A stretch of DNA of 64,000 nucleotides, taken from the NCBI GenBank assembly GCA_021234155.1, contig JAJEKV010000001.1:35510826-35574825 (forward strand), in the 5' to 3' direction. Source of the DNA: Isoetes taiwanensis. Its lineage: Eukaryota > Streptophyta > Lycopodiopsida > Isoetales > Isoetaceae. Within the stretch, counting starts at the first letter, position 1; every line of letters begins with the position of its first letter. Both the position numbers and the translations under genes were made by a program. The notes beneath the pieces are model-generated. The model had not been told where the DNA came from and did no database searches. It saw only the letters and a list, made by a program, of their open reading frames with translations. Shown here one piece after another: positions 52,973 through 61,499 of the stretch.

Positions 52973-53275
52973 TCACGTGGAGGTGCCTGCGGAGCTACCG
53001 GCCGACCTGTCCACCCGACTTCTCCACTTTCGCCTCCATGACCTTTCATCGAATATGCTCCTTCCCCAACCTCCGTGGATGTTATGCAATGCTTGCAATA
53101 TGCCTTGAGCTTCCTGGACTTTCTCTTTGTTCTTCGCCTGTTCTTTATTCCCAGGGTGTAGCGAGCAACCTCTGAATTCGCGAGCAACCTTGTCCCAAAG
53201 GCGGGCAAGAGTGTGGCGTGGCCAGGGATCTGTTCGAGCGGTTTTCTTCGCCTTGGCGGGATCCGTGCCGCTGGG
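52973..53275 (-). CDS. Unrecognised coding-like segment
   Basis: All three minus frames are open here. The most protein-like one has no start codon and reads DPAKAKKTARTDPW, then TLARLWDKVAREFRGC, KNKEKVQEAQGILQALHNI and FDERSW, ending at TGA (52973-52975). The charged helical character and the WDKVAREF phrase recall Myb/SANT-like or transposon-associated DNA-binding helices, but I cannot name a family. It may be an exon of the same minus-strand gene system as the phosphatase domain nearby, or a separate fragment. Confidence 0.3.
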   Translation of the reverse strand, partial: PSGTDPAKAKKTARTDPWPRHTLARLWDKVAREFRGCSLHPGNKEQAKNKEKVQEAQGILQALHNIHGGWGRSIFDERSWRRKWRSRVDRSAGSSAGTST

Positions 53276-53795
53276 GCGGTCTACGTGATGCTGGCGGGAT
53301 GCGTGGTGTGGGATCGTGCACGAACCACACGGAGCAAGGAGAGTATGATTAACAATTCACGGTGTCATTAGTCAAAAGAGCGTTGAAATCAAATTACAGC
53401 GGAGAACATTCATTCCATACAACTGCATCCAATGGCGTCGAGTAGTGTCTTTCTCGACTTCTTGAGTCGAGAAAGGCCCATAAAAAATCAAAAGTACAAC
53501 CATTCTCATTAGAATATGTTTGCATCCAATCACACGGAAGCATACAAATGCTTTTGTCAGCGACACAACTAGCATGCCTTTCTCGACTCATGTCGAGAAA
53601 GTCCGAGAAAACAATGTACAAGCATTATCATAATAGATTGTACAAGCATTTCATCAAACGACAAGCATGCCTTTTCGACTCGTGAGTCGAGAAAGGCATC
53701 AACTCAATATACAAGTATATTCATTACAAAATGGTCAATACATGTGTTCAAGTTCGATTACAATATTCACACAATTTGACTATCACGGCGAGGGG

Positions 53796-54643
53796 TCACT
53801 CTTCTTGTTCACCAAAGTATTTGTCGTCCATAGCTTTCATGATCGGCTTGCTCTCTGGATCGGGTTCCGTGAGGCTCGGATAGTTCGTAAGCACATCGGC
53901 GACAAGAATGGCAAAGAGGGATTCGCCAAGGCAGGGGCCGAGTCAGAAGGACAACCACCTATCTGTCTCATATTCTTGGTCGATATGGCTTAGCAATGAT
54001 TGTATTTTTGCGGCGTTATGATAGCACTTGTAGGCGGAGTCGTCTATGATCGGCGTGTTGTGTTTGCCAAAGTCACGGAATTGCTCATAAACAACGTCCG
54101 GCCGTTTCACCATTATAGGCTTCCCCTTTGTGATGGCTGGATCGAGGTCCTTCACATGCTTTCGACCCTTTCGTTTCCCCAAAGCGAACTTGAACTCAAA
54201 ACTGAAATGCGAGAACACCAAGAACATTGACAATATTTTTCTTTGCCATACAAGACCATATGGCCGCCGAATCCCGTGCGGGCACCATTCAATAATTTCC
54301 TTAGCTCACGGGCCTCGGATACACTATTTTATGCTCTGTTTTCGGGGGATGCGAGGTGTTAATCTCGGGGGCGTCTTTTGTCGTGGTATCTTGCAGCTAA
54401 TACTCCATTGGCGTCAAATATTACAAGCTTGGTGGGACCGGTGGATCGATTGGAGTTTGGCTCGACCATATTTCCGGTTCGCCGGGATCCAAATGCGGGA
54501 TCATTAACTTTTGAGGTTCTTTCGGTTTGTGGCGGTGTCTTGCTACGGATTTTCATTCGCATTCTCCTCCGCGGCGTGAACCGTTGGAATCCATTGACAA
54601 TGATCGGACTCGTTGAGCTCGAATTCCACGAAATGATGACAAG
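53796..54643 (-). CDS. FCP1/NIF-like phosphatase domain, 3' part of a minus-strand gene
   Basis: On the minus strand the exon begins after an intron (54644-54769, GTGAGT...GACAG). It reads RSKTPPQTERTSKVND, then GPTKLVIFDANGVLAARYH near 54391-54430, which matches the DxD/DxN nucleophile motif of HAD-type FCP1-homology domains. AIWSCMAKKNIVNVL near 54240-54270 fits the VWS block. KPIMVKRPDVVYEQF, then NTPIIDDSAYKCYHN near 54027-54060, gives the DDS acidic motif. The C-terminus LFAILVADVLTNYPSL to KYFGEQEE ends at TGA (53796-53798). FCP1-type enzymes remove phosphate from serine, for example on the RNA polymerase II tail. Frame changes near 54.3 and 53.94 kb are either small introns or damage, so the gene may be dead. 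Confidence 0.6.
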
Positions 54644-54769
54644 CTGTCAAAAAGGAAGCGAGTATTCTCGATTTCATGAGTCGAGAATGACAAGAAAAAG
54701 GTATTGAAAGGAAGCGAGTTTTCTCGACTTCGCTAGTCGAGAAACACAGATTAAACAAAATAAACTCAC

Positions 54770-55590
54770 CTCAATCTCGGGTTTTCAATAATGTTTTCGG
54801 TGACATTCTGGTCCAATCCGCCGACATCCTCGTCTCCGTCGGGTTTGTCTCCCTCGTCCTCGTCGTCTTTCTTTGCTTCCATTTGTCTTCCCCCCTTGAA
54901 ATGCTCATGAAGCAGATCCAAGTATGACTGAATGGTTTCAACCATGTCCTTATTTCCAACCACGGATATAGGTTTCATTCCAAGCGGCATAGCCCACGAG
55001 AGAAACGAGGCCATTCATGTACCACTCGCGCATACAATTTGATCTTCCTCGACCAAGCTGGTTATGAAGTACTTGATAACTCTTGGCGGATAGGAATTCT
55101 ATGTATAGGGACGGTCGCACCATCCTTGCTGACCTTGTCCATCGATGGAACATCCTCCATAAACCTGCCCCCTTTCGGGGTTCCATGCGCTCTTGAGAGA
55201 TCATGAACTTGTCGAGATAATGATGCTCGCTAGACCACCACTTATCCAGTCGACCGCCGATCTTGAAATCAAAACCAAAACTATGTTGGCAAAGCTTGGT
55301 GCCTTCGGTAAGCCAAGTACGCACTCATGATCAAGTTCGTATATGGAGTGCATGATCTTGTTGGTGAAGTTAATATCATTTTGCCCATTGGGAGACGGCA
55401 GTTGTTTGATTGCGGCATGCAAAAGACAAGGAAACTGAAAGTATCAGGTCGGTCATGTCGGGACCGTCTTGTACCCTTTGCTCTATGTCGGCTTTGTCAA
55501 AAAGGGTGGGGTCTTCGATCATATTGATGGCAAATAGTGCCACGGGTCGGGTGCAGTTCGGACCACCAAATCCCTTGTGTCCCAAAGTAA
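54770..55590 (-). CDS. Upstream exons of the phosphatase-domain gene, unrecognised
   Basis: Coding character is strong on the minus strand. VALFAINMIEDPTLFDKAD appears near 55.5 kb; MHAAIKQLPSPNGQNDINF and IMHSIYELDHECVLGLP near 55.35 kb; SFGFDFKIGGRLDKWWS and HHYLDKFMISQERM near 55.25 kb; YIEFLSAKSYQVLHNQLG and MNGLVSLVGYAAWNETYI near 55.05 kb. Then comes an acidic stretch (DEDEGDKPDGDEDVGG) ending at a good donor (54769, GTGAGT). Frames change several times, so either short introns or frameshifts are present. I do not recognise the domain; similar regions might be found in other non-seed plants. Confidence 0.45.
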
Positions 55591-56420
55591 CCAGAAATGG
55601 GGGGAGCTATCGTGCGCCTTAAATGGGACCACCCGAATCAAGCTTCCTTTTCAGAATTGCCATAGCACGTTGAGGGAAAGGAAGGGTTTTAACGTTGCAG
55701 CTTGACTTGGTGTTGATGTAGGGTTGACATAGGCGGTTCAATTCCTTCATGTCTTCCTCATCAAGGGCAGCCTTTTCCTTGTAATAATCAAATTCATGGT
55801 ATTCATTAGATGCAGCGTTGCGAACTCCGTGATGCCTTCTTCTAACATACTTATTTGTGCCGCTTTAGGGCGTGGCATAATCCTTCGATCCTGCAATTTA
55901 GAACTCTGGTCTTCCTCGTGGGGATTGTTCCCTCAAGATTTTGCCTTGTAGGTCAAGCGTTTCTTTGTCCGTGAGGCCCTGTATCCTCTTCATGAACTGC
56001 TTGTCAAACAACTTGGGGTCGGGCCTGCTTGGAAATTCTCCATTGCTGTCCTTCAGCTTGCCTCTTGTCCATTGAGCCCATATTTCAGTCCATTTCTCCC
56101 GGGCCAGCCTCGATTGCTAAGAATGAGGTCGTATTGGTCTGAGAGAGACTCCCTGCCTTTCCTTGGTGTTCTCTTCTTCTTCTCCTCTTCTTCCTCTCCC
56201 TCGTCATCTTCTGTCCCTCAGTGAGAACATATGCATAGTTTCTCAAAGGTCTTCCACTTATCAGGGAGCCTGTTTCCTTTAGGGCCGAGGACAACCCAAT
56301 GCTTTCCTTTTTGCCTGGCGCGTGTATGATCTAGTCGGGATAAGGGCTGCATTAGGACAATGTACCAATGTCGAGCATGAAAGTATCTACAAACACCCGG
56401 GAATAAGCGGTAAAATGTAG
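55591..56420 (-). CDS. Further upstream coding-like sequence, unrecognised
   Basis: Minus frames here give MLEEGITEFATLHLMNT near 55.83 kb and a lysine/arginine/glutamate-rich stretch (RERKKRRRRREHQGK) near 56.17 kb that could be a nuclear localisation signal. Near 56.13 kb a frame reads SDQYDLILSNRGWPGRNGL. Open frames overlap, and no domain is recognised. It probably belongs to the same gene. Confidence 0.35.
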
Positions 56421-56868
56421 CCGGGTTTTCTCGACTTCATGAGTCGAAAGTCCATGAATGTCTAATTTTCTTTTTACTTCTGGGTTTTCTCGATTTCATG
56501 AAGTCGAGAAAGCTCTACATCCTTTGATTTTACGCATTACCACGCCTTTCACCGATTTCGCGAAGTCCGAGAAACCCGATGATAATCGGCAAAATGTTAG
56601 GATGGCGAGGGGCTTTCTCGACTTCGCAAAGTCGAAAGACCCATTCAATGTCTATTTTTTTTTTTATCGGCTAAGGGTTTTTCGACTCGCTGAAGTCGAA
56701 AGCTCCACATCCTTTGATTTTTACGTGTTTCTGGGGCTTTTCGACTCGCGAGTCGAAACCCCGATGATAATCGGCAAATGTTAGGATGGCGGGGCTTTTC
56801 TCGACTTCGCGAGTCGAGAATGGAAAGACCGTGAGAGTTATTTACCTTACGTAGGCGGGCTTTCGCTG

Positions 56869-57240
56869 CTATTGTGTTACAGCGATGGCTAATCTTTGGC
56901 GGTTAGGTTCTTTGGCGTCTCCGTAGAAAGAACTCTCGCACTCGCTTGGCATATCTATCCTTGATCCTGCGGCACCTCCTTCTCCGTCACGCAATACTTG
57001 AGCCGCCCTAAGCGAATGCCGACCGTCTACAACCCGAACCGGACGCGTCTTTTCCCTTGGATCTTCCTCGGACTTCCGGTGAACAACTCCTGTCGATGCG
57101 CTAAAGGTATGACATCCGCGAGGCATTGGATGCGCTGCGGAGGATGTCGCACCATCGAGTTGAGAATCTCGGCATGTGTCTTTGGATTAAATTCCCAATG
57201 GTTGAACAAGGCGGCATCTCCGTGCAAACCTTGGTAGCCG
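56869..57240 (-). CDS. Coding-like segment with a ParB-like DGRH motif
   Basis: The minus strand reads GDAALFNHWEFNPKTHAEIL, NSMVRHPPQRIQCLADVIPL, then, after an acceptor-like GACAG or a shift, DPREKTRPVRVVDGRHSLRA and, after a gap, NRQRLAIAVTQ before a stop. RPVRVVDGRHSLRAAQ resembles the VVDGxHRxxAA motif of ParB/sulfiredoxin-like domains, although the second Arg is Ser here. Such domains bind nucleotides or cut DNA, and in bacteria ParB binds palindromic sites. The similarity is short and could be chance. It lies upstream of the phosphatase domain on the same strand. Confidence 0.3.
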
Positions 57241-57314
57241 TCTAATGTCGGCGGAGCTTGTGTGATATTCCCAGCGGATATCTTGAGCTAGGCGCTCCAT
57301 TTTACGTGCCCCTC

Positions 57315-58245
57315 TCACGAGAAATCCTGATCGATCATCACGGATCGAGGTTTGGGAGTCGACCATATCTTCGTCTCCTTCGTCATCCGACTCCTCCGTG
57401 TGGTGTCATCATCCCCATCTTTGTTTTTGGTGGACTTTTTTGTGTATGAACCACAACATTCCCCACTGCAGAGTGTTGTAGAGTCTTCAGCACAGTAGAT
57501 GTGAAGCTCCCCGTATTGAACAGTTTTTCCCTGACTCTGGAAATCTCCATACCAAGCTCCACGGATGTTAGGGTTCCGGCCTCCTTCATCCCTTCGGATC
57601 CTTCCACCCAAGGTTTCGACAATTTAAAAGCGCCGGCCTTTTTGATTGCCCTTAGCCTTGCTCATGGAAGAGTGAGAATAATTTGAAGCGCCAATTTTTT
57701 GGTGCGATAGAACTTACTCTTCGGCGGGTCCTCGACATGTAGTGTCAAATGCTTGAAATGGCGCGAGAGGCGGAGAGCACAACACCGATTTTCTTGTACT
57801 TGTCTCCGGAGCTCTTCTTGTCCCTTTGGTGTAGAAGCAGATCTTTCTCCTTCCCACTTGTCGATACCTCGACATACCACCAAGAATCGCATTTGTTTCA
57901 AGAAGCTCGTCTCCGGTCCCTCGATGACAAAGAATGGAGTTGGCCCGGTGATCACCCGGTGAGTCAGAGGTGAATCTTTGCAAGAAGAACGGATGGATCA
58001 GTTAAGGTATTCGACAATACAAAACCTCGAGCTCACGGGGTGTTTGTCTTCTTCTTCTTCTTCGCCATTTGGCGAAGCATCCCCTCCTCCTTCGCTTCTT
58101 GGGCCGGAGTCATTTCTATATGCCCTCTCATCCGGCGGACGACTCGTAAATTAAGTTTCCTCGCTGGCGTTGTGAGTTTTAGGGTGCATGTAAAAAGATC
58201 GGGCGTGTTCTTTAATTTGAAGTTAAGGACATGCAATCATTTATG
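57315..58245 (-). CDS. 5' coding-like region of the same minus-strand locus, unrecognised
   Basis: Long minus frames at 57383-57622 (SEGMKEAGTLTSVELGMEIS, then STVLKTLQHSAVGNVVVHTQ), 57662-57955 (FFVIEGPETSFLKQMRFLVV, FKHLTLHVEDPPKSKFY) and 58033-58236 (RRMRGHIEMTPAQEAKEEGM, lysine-rich end) look coding. Overlapping open frames in this GC-rich DNA make the exact structure uncertain. I recognise no domain. Confidence 0.35.
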
Positions 58246-59020
58246 AAAAAGCGGGCTAAAAGTGCAGCCGCGGTCGGCTTTAGCCACGCCCAAACACTAT
58301 TTCGAAATTGAATCACATCAAGGGACTAAGTGAGTGGGCGTAGTTTATCTTCCTGCGGCATTGGGGAACTTCGAGGTCGGAGGGGATCATCGGCGATTAG
58401 CGACTTCGGAATGGCGCCCTTGACGCGATAAAGCTGCTAATAGCGCCTTGCATATGTGTGTTTTTCTGACCGCGTCCTATTGCAAGCGGTTGAATTGATC
58501 GATGAGCACGGAGCTAAGGTAGGAAGCGGGAGAGGAGCCGCCGGAACCGGAACTCTACAACTGCTGGCGCCATGGAAAGGGGATCTACGAGAATCGCTTG
58601 ATGATCTGAGAAGTAATAGATCTGAATACACTCTTGAAGAGACCCGGCCGAAGAAGCAAAGACTACGGGTGAGGCTGCGGGATCCGTGATCTGATGGCCC
58701 AAGGAATTCTAGCGTGAAGAGGTGAGTTTGAGATGCCTATGTTATTTCGCTTGTAGAACATGCCGTATGTGTTTAAATAATGGAAGCTGGCGATAAGCTC
58801 GGCGAGTTCGGTGTTTCCTTGTCCGGCATTTCGGCTTCGAGAGATGATTTACTCTCTAGGTTGAGAGATGCTGCAAGGAAACATTGGATCTGGGTAAAGT
58901 AAACGATTCCGTTATAGGTCTGTTTTTCCATGGGTTTTTTACTTGGAATGTTGTACATAGATCGGGGCTAGGACTAAGGCCGGGGATGCGGTTCAAATGC
59001 ATCCTCTTGTAGTTAGTCGG
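58246..59020. other. No recognisable gene
   Basis: It could contain the promoter of the minus-strand locus. A plus frame at 58456-58689 is polar and without motifs. Confidence 0.4.
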
Positions 59021-59023
59021 AGG

Positions 59024-60052
59024 GGCCTCCACCACAATAGAACCACTCCTCTTCGTAATATCCGGGAAGATGGTTCGAAGGAGAGTGGCTCACAGGCAGG
59101 GCTAGAGGCACTTGGGACTAAAAGCGAGGGAGAATAGAAAGTGCGTACTTGTAGAGAATGCAAGCCTTGGCTTCCTCGTGGTTTCCACAGGAGTGGTTGG
59201 TTGTAGAGGCCTCCCACCCGGTCAGGAGCCCCTCCCCTTAGCACTATTCGACGAAGATGGTTGAAGGAGAGTGACTCGATTTGGGTCGAGGCCAACGCTA
59301 CCGCACCACCAGGGGAGAATTGGTGGCTAAAGAGTTCTCGACTTTGAGAATGCTTGCTTTCTGTCTACATTCTCGACTTCGCCAAGTCGAGAATGCCTTA
59401 ACCATCGAGAACTCCGGTTAGTACACATGGGTGCGGTTGGGTAAGGCATTCCGACTCGCTTGAGTCGAGAATACCTCTGACTTCTGTGGAATGCATGCGT
59501 CTGCGACCACCACGGAATTGGGTTGCTAAGAGTTGGCTGCAGGCAGGTAAAAACACTTCCCTTCTCGCAACAACCAGGAAGATAGAAGGAGAGTGTTTAA
59601 AGGTGCGGCAGGCCAGCTCTAGAGTGCACTAGAGCTCGGCGTTTTCTAACTCCACGAGTCGAGAAAGCGTGCAAAACTGTGGTTAAAATGCCGAGGCCTC
59701 CACCCAATCGAGCCCATCCCCTTCGCAATATTCGAAGATGGTTCGAAGGAGGCGGTCTTTGATTGGGTAGAGGCCACAGGCGACCACACCACGAGGTTGC
59801 TAAGAGTTGGCCGCAGACGGTCAAAACCACTTCCCTTCGCAATGTCCAGGAAGATAGAAGGAGAGTGGTTGAGGCTGCCTGCCAGGCCAGCTCGAGTGCA
59901 CTAGAGCCTGCGTTTTCTCGACTCACGAGTCGAGAAAGCGGCCAGCACCTCAGTGGTTAGTCGCCGAGGCCTCCACCCAGTCGGAGCCAGTCCTCTTCGC
60001 AATATTCGATGAGCATGGTTCGAAGGAGAGTGGCTCAGACTGGGTGGAGGCA
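59024..60052. repeat. Array of six related 85-nt hairpin units
   Basis: Units at 59024-59109, 59207-59293, 59530-59623, 59694-59779, 59808-59893 and 59967-60052 each have GCCTCCACCC.GTC or a variant at the left and its complement at the right. The central part is CTCTTCGCAATATTCG...AAGATGGTTCGAAGGAGAG. Each would fold on itself over about 35 bp. They alternate with the short palindromes. 59523-59790 and 59797-60058 form a tandem duplication with a period of about 275 nt, both copies containing two hairpin units, a short palindrome and AGTGCACTAGAGC. Confidence 0.85.
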
Positions 60053-60299
60053 GGTATCACATTCTCGACTCACGAGTCGAGAAGGCTGCAGCAGGGTTCT
60101 AAAGAATGTGAAGACATTGGGTAGCTGTGCAATCCCGAATCGCGAGTCGAGAATCCCTCAACCTGCCAACAGTCCAGAGTGTACACTCCCTCTTCTCGCC
60201 TCGCGAGTCGAGAAGTTCTCGACTCGCGAGTCGAGAAGAAGGCCCTGTTGGCAAGCTGAAGTATTCTCAACTCGCCACTCCCTTCTGCATGTCTCCTGC

Positions 60300-61229
60300 A
60301 GTGGATTTGCTGTGAGTTAGAAATGGAGATTCTGTGAAGCAATTCCTATTCTGAATTCTTGCTGGGAGAAAGACATTCCTAGTTATTTTCTGTTAATGCT
60401 CTGCAATATCTTACTTCCTAACACCAGTCTCTGATGATTTTCTCTCGGTTTGCTTTGCTACTATAACCACTATTCTCACTTGTGCATGTACAATGTATTC
60501 AATTCAACCACAAGCAAGAAAAAAAGATAACAAAAACGAGAAAACAATACAAAGATTATTAAGATTAATGAGAAAACAGAGAAAAGTGGAGAACGAAGCA
60601 TGGAGAAAAAATGGAGAACGAAGATGAAAAATGAGATTAAAAAAGGGTATGATATTACAAAACATACCCGGAAGATTTCTTTGGATGAGGAGGAGGCTTC
60701 CGACTTCGATTCCATGTGGGTATAGTCGTTGACAAAGCGTGAATAAGGATTTGTCGGGCTGTAAATTGTATCAGGGATTAATAAGAGCCTCTAACAACGT
60801 AATATAAGAAAAATGCACCAAAAGACTTACGTAAAACTAAAAAGCGGCACAAAAAGGGCCTCACTTTCTTCTCGGTGCGTAACGCCCGAACAATGAACTC
60901 TTGCAGAACCCGGGGCCGGGCGCCGCTGATCAGTCGACCAAGCTGCTGTCATAAGATGGCGCTGGAATCGCTCGGTTTGATCGATCGCCCTGACGGTAAA
61001 GCGAGCCCTAAGGAAACGAGGAGCTCAAGACTGATCGAGAAAAACGGGGAGGAAGAATGGTGGGGGAGAGGAAGAGGGTGCAATTAATGGGCTGCACCCT
61101 CGAACCTAAAAAAGTGCAATAATATACACGTCACGTGTGGGCCATGCCCTCCATGCGATGGCGGTCGCGGATTAGCCGACGTGGCCACGGTTTCAGCCTC
61201 TGAAGAGGCGCCACGTGGCCATGCCAAGA
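60300..61229. other. No recognisable gene
   Basis: The 60.48-60.72 kb stretch is purine-rich, giving a hydrophobic minus frame that is probably chance. A small dyad (GCCGACGTGGCCAC and GCGCCACGTGGCC) lies near 61175-61220. Confidence 0.4.
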
Positions 61230-61490
61230 TATGAAAGGGTTAGTTATATGTTTATATATGTTGTCTTATGTATTTAATAAGGTTTCAATGGTTGAATAGT
61301 ATCAATGGTATATATGGTTACAATGTTCACATATGGTTTAGAATGAGTGTGGTTGTATCCTTTAATATGGTTATATGATTTTAGTTAATATGGTTGTATG
61401 ATTTAATATGGTTATATTTAATATGTTTGTATGGTTTTATATGGTTCATATGGTCATATTTGTGGTGTTTGGGGCTATATGGTTTTAATG
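61230..61490. repeat. Degenerate ATATGGTT repeat tract
   Basis: ATATGGTT and variants (AATATGGTTATA, TGTATGGTTT) recur about fifteen times. It may be a decayed minisatellite next to the following transposon. Confidence 0.7.
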
Positions 61491-61499
61491 TGAGCTTTT

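Larger units (their letters stand above)
52703..60237. repeat. Dispersed short palindrome family, about 20 copies
   Basis: The half-site TTCTCGACTC faces its complement GAGTCGAGAA across zero to four bases. Copies: a half-site at 52703-52723, then 53449-53475, 53579-53600, 53669-53697, 54664-54688, 54718-54744, 56426-56450, 56484-56512, 56545-56574, 56611-56640, 56677-56703, 56735-56760, 56795-56823, 59368-59395, 59446-59475, 59641-59669, 59911-59940, 60061-60083, 60135-60154, 60192-60215 and 60216-60237, the last two abutting. Centres vary (CATG, CGCG, CGTG, CACG). Some copies have an extra T/A pair (ACTTCGCGAAGT). None was noticed elsewhere in the window. Confidence 0.92.

Noticed and set aside
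52681-53208. 175-codon minus open frame
   Set aside because: It overlaps another frame that reads more like protein; its composition and long tail of frame-typical residues look like a shadow.
56420-60240. CRISPR-like array of regularly spaced repeats
   Set aside because: Repeats are palindromic, vary in sequence and spacing, spacers are themselves repeated, and the genome is eukaryotic.
60476-60715. 79-codon hydrophobic minus frame
   Set aside because: It arises from a purine-rich plus strand and has no recognisable motif.
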